Shown: positions 1 to 7,616 of the stretch, one piece after another
How the letters are laid out: every line of letters starts with the position of its first letter
Position numbering within the stretch: the stretch's first letter is position 1
Source: an uncultured Oscillospiraceae bacterium
GTDB taxonomy: Bacteria; Bacillota; Clostridia; Oscillospirales; Oscillospiraceae
NCBI GenBank assembly: GCA_958423465.1
Contig: CATZRD010000005.1
Coordinates: 27,861 to 91,860, forward strand
DNA: 64,000 bases
Direction of reading: 5' to 3'
Program-made: the position numbers and the translations under genes
Notes under the pieces: model-generated
Told to the model about the DNA's origin: nothing
Databases searched by the model: none
What the model saw: the letters and a program-made list of their open reading frames with translations, nothing else

Positions 1-6
1 AGGCCG

Positions 7-13
7 CTCCTTT
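7..13 (-). promoter_or_regulatory. Ribosome binding site of a gene beyond the left edge
   Basis: On the minus strand this is AAAGGAG, 38 bases past the parA stop codon. The gene it serves starts outside the window. A parB gene is expected there because parA and parB usually form one operon, but it is not visible, so this is inference. Confidence 0.4.
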
Positions 14-50
14 CATAGAATGTGGTACAGATTGCCGCCAAAAGGGCGGA

Positions 51-809
51 TCATGGCTGATTTTTACGAAGAAACTCCTCCGCCAGCGCGGTGTACGCCT
101 CGCAGCCCCGGGAGGAGCGGTCGTAGGCGGTGATGGGCTTCCCGTGGCTGGGGGCCTCGCTGAGCCGCACGTTCCGGGGAATGACGGTGGCGTAGACTTT
201 GCCGGGGAAGAACCGCTTGACCTCCTGGGCCACCTGAAGGGCCAGATTGGTGCGTCCGTCGAACATGGTCATCAGCACCCCCTCCAGCTCCAGGGCGTGG
301 TTCAGGTTCCGCTTGACGATCCGCACGGTGTTCATCAGGTCGCTGAGGCCCTCCAGGGCGAAATACTCCCCCTGGACCGGCACCAGCACGGAGTGGGCGG
401 CGCACAGGGCGTTCAGGGTCAGCAGCTCCAGGGAGGGGGGACAGTCGATGAAAATGAAGTCGTAGCCGGGGGACAGCTTTTCCAGCGCGCTCCGCAGGAG
501 GAACTCCCGCCGGTCAATGCCGATCATCTCCACTCCCGCGCCGGCCAGACCCTTGCAGGAGGGGAGCACGTCGCCGTAGCGGGTAGTAACCACCCGCTTC
601 TCCGGCTCGAAGCCGTTGATGAGCACGTCGTAGACGCCCTGGCTGAGGCTCTTGTCCACGCCCATGCCGGAGGTGGCGTTGGCCTGGGGGTCAAAGTCGC
701 ACAGGAGGACCCGCTTTCCCATCCCCGCCAGGGCGGCGGTGAGATTGACGCAGGTGGTGGTTTTGCCCACGCCGCCCTTCTGGTTGACGATGGCTATGAT
801 CTTTGCCAC
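51..809 (-). CDS. parA: ParA/Soj family chromosome-partitioning ATPase
   Basis: Cytoplasmic ATPase that, with ParB bound at parS, drives origin segregation. The 252-residue length is typical of the family. The N-terminus carries the deviant Walker A motif KGGVGKTT (about residues 11-18), followed by DFDPQANAT and, near the middle, FIDCPPSLELLTLNAL. The open frame extends far upstream, but the family start fits a GTG at 807-809 (protein begins with VAKIIAIVNQKGG), preceded by GGGAGGTG at good spacing. A promoter lies at 856-883 and a parS-like site about 130 bases upstream. A second ribosome binding site follows the stop, as expected for parB next in the operon. The family is clear; the symbol soj would serve equally well. 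Confidence 0.95.
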   Translation of the reverse strand: MAKIIAIVNQKGGVGKTTTCVNLTAALAGMGKRVLLCDFDPQANATSGMGVDKSLSQGVYDVLINGFEPEKRVVTTRYGDVLPSCKGLAGAGVEMIGIDRREFLLRSALEKLSPGYDFIFIDCPPSLELLTLNALCAAHSVLVPVQGEYFALEGLSDLMNTVRIVKRNLNHALELEGVLMTMFDGRTNLALQVAQEVKRFFPGKVYATVIPRNVRLSEAPSHGKPITAYDRSSRGCEAYTALAEEFLRKNQP

Positions 810-855
810 AGGGACACCTCCCGGATCTGGACAGGCCAGAAATTTGCATACATGT

Positions 856-883
856 AGTATAACATAATCAAAGAAGTTTTCAA
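856..883 (-). promoter_or_regulatory. Promoter of parA
   Basis: On the minus strand TTGAAA is followed after 16 bases by TATACT with an extended -10 TG. This leaves a leader of about 40 bases before the GTG start of parA. Confidence 0.6.
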
Positions 884-927
884 CAGGGAATTCAACTTTT
901 TTCCTGACGATTCTGCCTGTGAAAGAT

Positions 928-967
928 CTCCGGGGCGGATGTTTCACATGAAACATCCGCCCCGGAG
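928..967. other. parS-like site inside a 40-bp palindrome
   Basis: Bases 940-955 read TGTTTCACATGAAACA, one base from the canonical parS TGTTTCACGTGAAACA. They sit at the centre of a longer inverted repeat: two perfectly complementary 19-base arms (928-946 and 949-967) around the two-base centre CA. Position between the glycosidase stop and the parA promoter fits a ParB-binding site near the par operon. The arms could also form a hairpin at the end of the glycosidase transcript, but there is no T-run on that strand. Confidence 0.75.
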
Positions 968-979
968 GAAACCGCGGGC

Positions 980-2854
980 CTATACCAGCAGCACGCCGTC
1001 CAGGGGGGGCAGGCAGATGGTGACTTTGCCCTGGACGGAGAAGAACTGCTGGCCGGTGAGGGCGTCGGTGGCCAGATCCCCGGACCAGTCGAAGGTCATG
1101 AACACCGGCTCGTCCCCGGCGTTGGTGGCGGCGATGGTCAGCTCTCCGTTCAGCTCCCGGGCGAAGGCCAGGCCGTGGCCCTGGGCATAGAGCCAGCGCA
1201 GCTCCCCCTGCTGGAGGGACTGGCGGTTCCGCCGCAGGCTGCCCAGCAGGGCGAACCGCCGCTGGAGCATCCGGTCCTCCCGGCCCCAGGGGAAGGTCCC
1301 CCGGTTGAAGGGGTCCTCGTAGCCCTCCATGCCGGCCTCGTCGCCGTAGTACACCGTGGGGGAGCCGGGAAAGGCGTACAGCAGGATCGCGCCGGTCTGA
1401 AGCAGGCGGCAGCCCCGGTGGTACTCCTCCGGGGTCATGCGGTAGTGGGCCCGCTCGGTGCGGGTGGGAGGCGCCTCCTTGGGGAAGGTGCCCAGCAGCG
1501 TAAGGATGCGGGGGTTGTCGTGGGTGCCCAGCATATTCATGCAGCTGTAGAAGGCGGGGCGGGGGTAGTTCTCCCGGATGGTCTCCATGGCCTCCACGAA
1601 GTTCCGGGCGTCGCCGCCCCGGAGGTAGTCCATGGCCCCGATCCGGAAGGGGTAGTTCATGAGGCCGTGGGTCTCCCGGCCCAGCAGGTACTTTCGCCGG
1701 CGGCTGTAGGCGATCTTGTTGCTGCCGTCCTCCCAGACCTCCCCCAGGAGGAAGCTGTCCGGCTTTTCCTCCATCATCACCCGGCGGATGCGCTGGATGA
1801 ATTCGTCCGGCAGCTCGTCGGCCACGTCCAGCCGCCAGGCGTCGGCGCCTGCCCGCAGCCACCTGCGGATAATGGAGTTCTCCCCCTCGATGATGTAATC
1901 GATGTAGTCCGGCCGGCTCTCGTTGACGGCGGGGAGGGTGTGGATGCCCCACCAGGAGTCGTACCGGTCCGGCCAGGGATAGAAGTTGTACCAGCCGTAA
2001 TAGGGGCTGTCCTGGCTCTGGGCCGCCCCCAGGGAGGGATAGGACCCCAGGGCGTTGAAGTAGCGGCTGTTGCTGCCGGTGTGGTTAAAGACCCCGTCCA
2101 GCATGATGTGGATGCCCCGCTGGCGGGCCTTTTCGCACAGGCGGCGCAGGTCCTCCTCCGTGCCCAGCATGGGGTCCACCTTCTCATAGTCGCCGGTGTT
2201 GTACCGGTGGTTGCAGTCTGCCTCGAAAATGGGATTGAAGTAGATGGTGGTGACTCCCAGGCTCTGGAGATAGTCCAGCTTTTCCTCCACCCCCCGGAGG
2301 CTGCCGCCGAAAAAGTCCCGGTTGCGGATCTCGCCGCTCTCGTCGGGCAGATAGTCCATCAGCTCGTCCCAGTTCTGGTGGACCACCCGGTCCCCCAGCA
2401 TCCCATCAGGATTTGGAACAAACGTACGATTAAACCGGTCGGGAAAGATCTGGTAGGTGACGCCCCGGCCGAACCAGTCCGGCGTGGGCAGGGAATCGTC
2501 GTATACCGTCTGCTGCCAGCAGATGGACTGACCCTCGCCGCAGTAGCCGTTTTTGCCCAGCCACACCACCTGGCCGCCGTCCCGGACGAAGCGGAAGCAG
2601 TACCAGATCAGCTCCGGCTGATCGGGGACCCTGTAGCCGCCGGTAAAGAGCCGGCAGCCGTCCTCCGTGCCGGCGGGGGTCAGAGGGATCTCCCGGCGGC
2701 AGTCGGCGAACTCGCCGTAGACCACCAGCGTGCAGGCGGCAAAACCCTCCGCCGTCTGAGGGCGGAGGGTCACCGTGACGGCGGTCCCGCAGGGGACCGC
2801 CCCGTAGGGGGACTTATACCGGCCGTCACGGGAGGAAAAAACAGGGGTATCCAT
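980..2854 (-). CDS. GH13 alpha-glycosidase (neopullulanase/maltogenic-amylase type)
   Basis: Predicted cytoplasmic alpha-glucan hydrolase of 624 residues, with no signal peptide. An N-terminal beta-sandwich of about 120 residues is followed by a GH13 barrel starting near GRGVTYQIFPDRF. The four family regions are visible: DGVFNHTG (region I), WRLDVADEL with the nucleophile Asp near 343, LLGEVWED with the acid Glu near 372, and GTHDNPR with the third Asp near 446. An N-terminal domain plus internal start fits the neopullulanase/cyclomaltodextrinase subfamily; exact specificity cannot be read from sequence. Start ATG follows AAGGAG. It lies 52 bases after the PBP2 stop on the same strand, so it may be reached by read-through, although its role is unrelated. 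Confidence 0.9.
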   Translation of the reverse strand: MDTPVFSSRDGRYKSPYGAVPCGTAVTVTLRPQTAEGFAACTLVVYGEFADCRREIPLTPAGTEDGCRLFTGGYRVPDQPELIWYCFRFVRDGGQVVWLGKNGYCGEGQSICWQQTVYDDSLPTPDWFGRGVTYQIFPDRFNRTFVPNPDGMLGDRVVHQNWDELMDYLPDESGEIRNRDFFGGSLRGVEEKLDYLQSLGVTTIYFNPIFEADCNHRYNTGDYEKVDPMLGTEEDLRRLCEKARQRGIHIMLDGVFNHTGSNSRYFNALGSYPSLGAAQSQDSPYYGWYNFYPWPDRYDSWWGIHTLPAVNESRPDYIDYIIEGENSIIRRWLRAGADAWRLDVADELPDEFIQRIRRVMMEEKPDSFLLGEVWEDGSNKIAYSRRRKYLLGRETHGLMNYPFRIGAMDYLRGGDARNFVEAMETIRENYPRPAFYSCMNMLGTHDNPRILTLLGTFPKEAPPTRTERAHYRMTPEEYHRGCRLLQTGAILLYAFPGSPTVYYGDEAGMEGYEDPFNRGTFPWGREDRMLQRRFALLGSLRRNRQSLQQGELRWLYAQGHGLAFARELNGELTIAATNAGDEPVFMTFDWSGDLATDALTGQQFFSVQGKVTICLPPLDGVLLV

Positions 2855-2906
2855 GAAAAGATTCTCCTTCTAAGGTGGATTTCACAACACAACAGGGGGA
2901 TATGTC

Positions 2907-5081
2907 TCACGGCAGCAGCGTCCCCTCGGGGAGGAGGGCCGCGCCGATCTCGCTCTGATCAAAGTAGGCGTTGAGGATACTGACGGCGGTGGAGGCCAGA
3001 GCCGCGCCGCTGCCGCCCTTTTCGATGACCAACGCCACGGCGATCTCCGGCTCGTCGAAGGGGGCGAAGCAGATAAAGACGCCGTTGGCTACCTTCTCGC
3101 CGGTCTGGGCGGAGCCGGTCTTGGCTCCGGCGGAGACCGCGCAGTCCTGGAAATACCGGGCGATGCTGCCGGTGGTCACCAGATCCCCCATGCCCTTTTT
3201 CACCGCCGCCAGGGTCTCCGGGGACATATCCACGGAGGACAGCACCTCCGGCTGGCTCTCATAGAGCAGCTGGCTGCCGTCGTGAGACCGGACGGACTGG
3301 AGCAGGTGGGCGGCGTACCGCTCTCCGCCCCGGACCAGGGTGGCGGTGTAGCTGGCCAGCTGGAGGGGGGTGTAGAGCTGGTCCGCCTGACCAAAGGCGG
3401 CCCAGGGGGCCGGGTCCTGGCCCGGCTGCCCCGCGGGCAGGACGCCCACGTTCTCCCCCAGCTCGATGCCCGTGGGCTGGCCCAGGCCGAAGGCGGCAGT
3501 GTACTCCGTCAGGGCGGTGAGCCCCAGCTCATAGCCCAGCTGGGCGAAGAAGTAGTTGCAGGAGACGTTGATGGCCTCGCTGACATTGATGCGGCCGTGG
3601 TGTCCCCGGGAGCTGTTGTAGAGCCAGCAGTTGGCGTAGCTGTTGGTGGGGTCCCCCGGATAGACCCAGTGGCCGGTGGCGTTGATCCTGGTGGAGGGGG
3701 AAATGATCCCGGATTCCAGGGCGGCCACGGCGGTAAGGGGCTTGTAGGTGGAGCCGGGGGCGTAGGTCCCCAGCAGGGCCCGGTTGTAGAAGGGGTTGCC
3801 GGGGTCGGCGCTCTTTTCCTCCAGGTCCTGGAAATAGGTCCGCTGGCTGAAATTGGGGTAGGAGGCCAGGGCCAGGATGCCGCCGTCGGCCACGCTGACC
3901 ACGGCGGCGGCGGCCCCCCGGGTCTCCAGACCGTCCTCGGCGTTCATGGCCTCCACCGTCTCCGCCAGGGCGTTTTCCACGTCGGCCTGGAAGTCGATGT
4001 CGATGGTGAGGGCCACGGTGCCGCCGGGCTGGGGGTCCGCCGTGTACAGCTCGCCGGTGATCTTGCCGGCGGCGTTGGTGGTGACGATGCGCTTGCCCTC
4101 GATGCCCCGCAGATAGGTCTCGAAGGCCCGCTCCACTCCGTCCCGGCCCAGCCGGTCGTCCAGCCGGTAGGGGGACTGGGGGCTTTCCCCCTCCGCCAGG
4201 CCCTGGGCGGCGGCCCACTGGGCGTTGAGCTGGTCCAGGTCGTCGGTGGACTGGATATCCCCCACCCGGCCCAGGATGTGGGCGGCGTAGTCCGTGTTAT
4301 ACTGCCGCACCGATTCCTGACCCACGGCCACGCCGGAAAAGCCGCCGTCGTTGAGGATGGAGAGGACCTCCGCCGACACCTCCTGGGCAAAGACGTAGGG
4401 GGGGACGTAGTAATTTTTCAGCGATACCGCCCGCAGGTCCGCCTCATAGAGCACGCCGATGACCAGGCGGGCCTGCCGGTCGGTCATGCGCTGGTCCTCC
4501 GGCACGCCGTCGTCCAGCCTGTACCGCTCCCGCAGCAGGGTCATCACAGAACCGGCGGTGAGGGTCTCGCTGACGGAGCTGAGTCTGGCTCGGAGGGAGG
4601 GCGTCATCACGGGGATGGGGTCCTCCTCCGTCAGTACGGAGTCGGACCAGCCCAGGGCGTTCAGATATTTCTCGAACCGGGTGCGGTTGGTGACGCCGGC
4701 GGTGGCGGTGGTGTAGGAGAAGGGGGCCGTTTGGGTAATGGGCAGGGTGTCGGTCCAGGTCAGGCCCTGCTCCTGAAACAGCTCCACCAGCCGCAGGGCC
4801 GCCCAGGCGGCGCTCTCGTTTTTTGGCACCTGCTTGGGGTCGAAGGAGACGGTATAGATCTCCCGGTTGGTGACCAGCGTTTTGCCGTTGCGGTCGGTGA
4901 TGACGCCGCGGGAGGTCTCAATGGTCTCCGTGTGGGTGACCTGGGTGGCGGACTTGCTCAGATAGTCCTGGTGGCGGACCACCTGGGCGTGATAGAGCAG
5001 GCCGGCGAAGGCCAGCAGGCACAGGGCGAAAATACCCAGGAGCACCGCGCTGCGGCGGTGAAATTGCTTTTCGTTTTCCAT
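2907..5081 (-). CDS. mrdA: Penicillin-binding protein 2 (peptidoglycan transpeptidase)
   Basis: Class B penicillin-binding protein that cross-links peptidoglycan during elongation, working with RodA and MreC. 724 residues. There is one N-terminal membrane anchor (residues about 12-30), a pedestal/dimerisation region, and a C-terminal transpeptidase domain with the SxxK motif STYK (Ser near 444 in APGSTYKPL), the SxN motif SCN in NVSCNYFF, and KTG in GAKTGSAQTG near residue 653. The open frame continues upstream, but the ATG at 5079-5081 has a good upstream site (AGGAAGGAGCC) and begins the MENEKQFHRR cytoplasmic tail. It is the last gene of the maf-mreC-mreD-mrdA run, the usual rod-shape order with mreB absent here. 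Confidence 0.95.
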   Translation of the reverse strand: MENEKQFHRRSAVLLGIFALCLLAFAGLLYHAQVVRHQDYLSKSATQVTHTETIETSRGVITDRNGKTLVTNREIYTVSFDPKQVPKNESAAWAALRLVELFQEQGLTWTDTLPITQTAPFSYTTATAGVTNRTRFEKYLNALGWSDSVLTEEDPIPVMTPSLRARLSSVSETLTAGSVMTLLRERYRLDDGVPEDQRMTDRQARLVIGVLYEADLRAVSLKNYYVPPYVFAQEVSAEVLSILNDGGFSGVAVGQESVRQYNTDYAAHILGRVGDIQSTDDLDQLNAQWAAAQGLAEGESPQSPYRLDDRLGRDGVERAFETYLRGIEGKRIVTTNAAGKITGELYTADPQPGGTVALTIDIDFQADVENALAETVEAMNAEDGLETRGAAAAVVSVADGGILALASYPNFSQRTYFQDLEEKSADPGNPFYNRALLGTYAPGSTYKPLTAVAALESGIISPSTRINATGHWVYPGDPTNSYANCWLYNSSRGHHGRINVSEAINVSCNYFFAQLGYELGLTALTEYTAAFGLGQPTGIELGENVGVLPAGQPGQDPAPWAAFGQADQLYTPLQLASYTATLVRGGERYAAHLLQSVRSHDGSQLLYESQPEVLSSVDMSPETLAAVKKGMGDLVTTGSIARYFQDCAVSAGAKTGSAQTGEKVANGVFICFAPFDEPEIAVALVIEKGGSGAALASTAVSILNAYFDQSEIGAALLPEGTLLP

Positions 5082-5107
5082 GGAGGCTCCTTCCTGGGAG
5101 GGATGGG

Positions 5108-5620
5108 TCAGTAGTCGGCGGCGCACCGGCGATGAATCACGCTGTACAGCGGCAGCACGGCCGCCAGGGCGGGCAGGGTGGCCAGAGCCTCCCGCAGGGC
5201 GGTCTGGGCCATGAGCCCCAGATACCCGCCGCCGGAGAGGAGCTGCACCGCCACCCGGGCGAAGCCGGTGATCAGCAGCCCCATGGCGGCGGCGCACAGG
5301 CCGCACAGAGGGCCGGGGGAGAGAAGCTTCTCCCCGACGAGACCGGTCAGCAGCCCCGTCAGGGTGAACGTCAGGGTGAAAAAGCCCATGAAGGGCCCCG
5401 GCAGCAGCAGGTCGCACACCACGCCAAGGACCAGAGCGAAGGCTCCGCCCCGGCGCAGCCCCTCGTAGGAGGCCAGCACCGCCGGGAGCATGGGGTAAAT
5501 AAAGGGGGCCGCGCCCCACAGGCGGAGCTGGTCCAGCAGCACATCCTGCAGGGCGAAGAGGGCCAGGGTGGCGAGAGCGTACACCACCCATTTGGCGATC
5601 ACATAGCTTTTCGGCAGCAC
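5108..5620 (-). CDS. mreD: Rod shape-determining protein MreD
   Basis: Small integral membrane protein of the elongation complex, 170 residues, with about five hydrophobic segments and a conserved-looking QDVLLDQL stretch in the first third. Identity rests on size, topology and position between mreC and mrdA; the family is poorly conserved in sequence. The start is a GTG at 5618-5620, eight bases after AAGGAGG. The gap to PBP2 is 26 bases, so the two are probably co-translated. Confidence 0.85.
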   Translation of the reverse strand: MLPKSYVIAKWVVYALATLALFALQDVLLDQLRLWGAAPFIYPMLPAVLASYEGLRRGGAFALVLGVVCDLLLPGPFMGFFTLTFTLTGLLTGLVGEKLLSPGPLCGLCAAAMGLLITGFARVAVQLLSGGGYLGLMAQTALREALATLPALAAVLPLYSVIHRRCAADY

Positions 5621-5664
5621 AACGCTTTTCCTCCTTCGGCGGCGGTCCGCCGGGACGCTTCCGC

Positions 5665-6504
5665 TTACTCCACGATGTCGAAATCCGTGATGATGAACAC
5701 CTCGGTCAGGTCCTCCAGCCGGGTGCTGGGGGCCACCACGGCGAACTGGGTCACGCCGTCCTCGCCGGCGCGCAGCTCCTCCACATAGCCGATGACCAGC
5801 TGAGAGGGGTAGTAGCCGCCCAGGCCGGAGGTGACGATCAGGTCCCCGGCGGCCACGTCAGCGTCGCCCCCCAGATAGGCCAGGCGCAGCAGGCCCCGGC
5901 CCATGAGGGCGAAATCCCCCTGGGCCACGGCGGCCTCGCCGCTGCGGTAGACCAGGGCGCCGATGGAGGAGTCGCTGTCGATGACGGTGCGCACCGTGGA
6001 CCAGTTGAGGCCCGCCTCGGTGACCACGCCCACCAGATAGCCGGTGGAATCGATGACGCAGTCCCCCACCGCCACGTCGTGGGCGGTGCCCCGGTTGACG
6101 GTGAACACGCTGTCCCAATTGGAGCTGTCGCCCTCCACGATGGAGGCCGGCTCCCAGGAGAGGTCCCGCCGCTTTTTCCGCAGCTCCAGCAGCTCATAGA
6201 GCCGGTCGTTCTCCTCCCGGTCCCGCTGGGCCTGACGGTTCTCCTCCGCCAGCCGCTGGTTCTCCTCCCGCAGCCGCTGGTTCTCCTTCTTCAGCGCGTC
6301 AAACTCCGTGAGATAGTCGTGCCACTGGGTGATCTTTCCGGTGACGGCGGAGGCCGCCGCCCGGAAGGGGGAGGCGATGATCCCCGCCAGATTGGGAAAG
6401 GCGGCGGAGGTGCTGGAAAAATAGGTCATGACGCTCAGCAGCACGGCGATCGCCGCCGCCAGGCCCAGCAGGGCCGCGCCGTATTTGGTGAACAGCCGCT
6501 TCAA
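5665..6504 (-). CDS. mreC: Rod shape-determining protein MreC
   Basis: Scaffold of the cell-elongation complex, anchored in the membrane with its bulk outside. 279 residues: one N-terminal membrane segment (about residues 8-28), a coiled coil rich in K, E, R and N (about 65-112), then the beta-rich MreC core containing WDSVFTVNRGT, GDCVIDSTGYLVGVV and VTSGLGGYYP. The start is TTG at 6502-6504 and shares four bases with the maf stop (TTGA overlap), which implies translational coupling. No mreB lies next to it in this window. Confidence 0.95.
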   Translation of the reverse strand: MKRLFTKYGAALLGLAAAIAVLLSVMTYFSSTSAAFPNLAGIIASPFRAAASAVTGKITQWHDYLTEFDALKKENQRLREENQRLAEENRQAQRDREENDRLYELLELRKKRRDLSWEPASIVEGDSSNWDSVFTVNRGTAHDVAVGDCVIDSTGYLVGVVTEAGLNWSTVRTVIDSDSSIGALVYRSGEAAVAQGDFALMGRGLLRLAYLGGDADVAAGDLIVTSGLGGYYPSQLVIGYVEELRAGEDGVTQFAVVAPSTRLEDLTEVFIITDFDIVE

Positions 6505-7094
6505 CCCTCCGCCTCCCCGTAAAGATCCACGCCGAAGTCCGCCAGCATCCCGCCCAGCAGGCAGAGAGGCAGGCCCATGACGTTGAAGTAATCCCCCTGG
6601 ATGCCGCTGACAAAGAGGGCGGCCAGCCCCTGGACGCCGTAGGCCCCGGCCTTGTCCATGGGGTCGCCGGTGGAAACATAGTGGCGGATCTCCCGGTCTG
6701 TCAGGGGCCGGAAGGTGACGCCGGTGGTCTCCGAGCGGGTCTCCCGGCGGTCCCCCCGCCGGACCGTGACGCCGGTGCAGACCGTGTGGGTCCGGCCGGA
6801 GAGGGCCCGGAGCATCTCCGCCGCCTCCGCCTGGCTGTGGGGCTTGCCCAGGCGCAGGCCGTCCAGAAACACCATGGTGTCGGCGGCGATGATGACGGCG
6901 TCCTCATCCCCGGCCAGGGCCGCCGCGGCGTCGGCCTTCTTCCGGCAGATGGCGGAGACGATCTCCTGGGGGGAGAGGGAGGGGTCGTAGCTTTCGTCCG
7001 CCTGGGGGACCAGGACGGTGAAGGGCCCCGGCCAGATCTGGCCCAGGAGCTGCCGCCGCCGGGGAGACTGAGAGGCAAGTATGATACGCGTCAT
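6501..7094 (-). CDS. maf: Maf family nucleotide pyrophosphatase
   Basis: Maf proteins hydrolyse non-canonical or modified nucleoside triphosphates (dTTP/UTP and methylated nucleotides) and are linked to septum formation. 197 residues, normal length. Visible marks are the N-terminal LASQSPRRRQLL (the SxSPRR signature), DESYDP, and IIAADTMVFLDG with the catalytic Asp. It overlaps mreC by four bases and follows dut by 16 bases, so two nucleotide-pool housekeeping enzymes sit directly ahead of the rod-shape genes. Confidence 0.93.
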   Translation of the reverse strand: MTRIILASQSPRRRQLLGQIWPGPFTVLVPQADESYDPSLSPQEIVSAICRKKADAAAALAGDEDAVIIAADTMVFLDGLRLGKPHSQAEAAEMLRALSGRTHTVCTGVTVRRGDRRETRSETTGVTFRPLTDREIRHYVSTGDPMDKAGAYGVQGLAALFVSGIQGDYFNVMGLPLCLLGGMLADFGVDLYGEAEG

Positions 7095-7110
7095 AGGACC
7101 GTCCTCCTTC

Positions 7111-7557
7111 TCATCTGCCGGTGGAGCCCACGCCGCCCTGGCCCCGCCGGGTCTCCGGCAGCTCGTCCGTCACCCGCAGGGCGGGACACAGCACAGGGAC
7201 CACCATGAGCTGGGCCACCCGGTCCCCGGGCAGCACCGTATAGGGCGCGCCGGTGGTGTTGAGAAGCCCCACCCCCAGAGGACCCCGGTAGTCGCTGTCG
7301 ATGACCCCGATGCCGTTGGACAGGGTGACGCCGTTTTTGATGCCCATGCTGGAGCGCACCGCCACGATGCCCACATAACCCGCGGGGATGGCCACCGCCA
7401 GCCCGGTGGGGATCAGGGCGCGGCCCCCGGCGGGGATGACTTCCGCCTCGTCCAGACAGGCGTGGAGGTCCAGGGCCGCCGCGCCCTCCGTGGCGTAGTA
7501 GGGCAGAGGGATGTCCTTCCCAATGTGTGGAGAGAGGGGCTTGATCAGAAGTTCCAT
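7111..7557 (-). CDS. dut: Deoxyuridine 5'-triphosphate nucleotidohydrolase (dUTPase)
   Basis: Trimeric dUTPase that converts dUTP to dUMP and pyrophosphate. 148 residues, normal length. All five motifs are present in order: AALDL, RSSMG, GVIDSDYRGPLGV, RVAQLMV and a glycine-rich tail GQGGVGSTGR, in which the usual Phe is replaced by Val. The ATG at 7555-7557 is chosen because AAAGGA precedes it and the family begins with this LLIKPLSP segment. An AT-rich 59-base gap separates it from the U32 gene and contains a weak promoter-like TTGTAT with a TATA-like box. Confidence 0.95.
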   Translation of the reverse strand: MELLIKPLSPHIGKDIPLPYYATEGAAALDLHACLDEAEVIPAGGRALIPTGLAVAIPAGYVGIVAVRSSMGIKNGVTLSNGIGVIDSDYRGPLGVGLLNTTGAPYTVLPGDRVAQLMVVPVLCPALRVTDELPETRRGQGGVGSTGR

Positions 7558-7616
7558 AGAAAAATCCTTTACAAAACGTATAAATAGATGCGGAATATAC
7601 AATTTGGAGGCGAATA

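Noticed and set aside
7558..7616. Strong promoter for dut in the AT-rich gap
   Set aside because: TTGTAT is present, but the matching -10 is poor (TACGTT) and spacing is 16; read-through from the U32 gene is equally possible.
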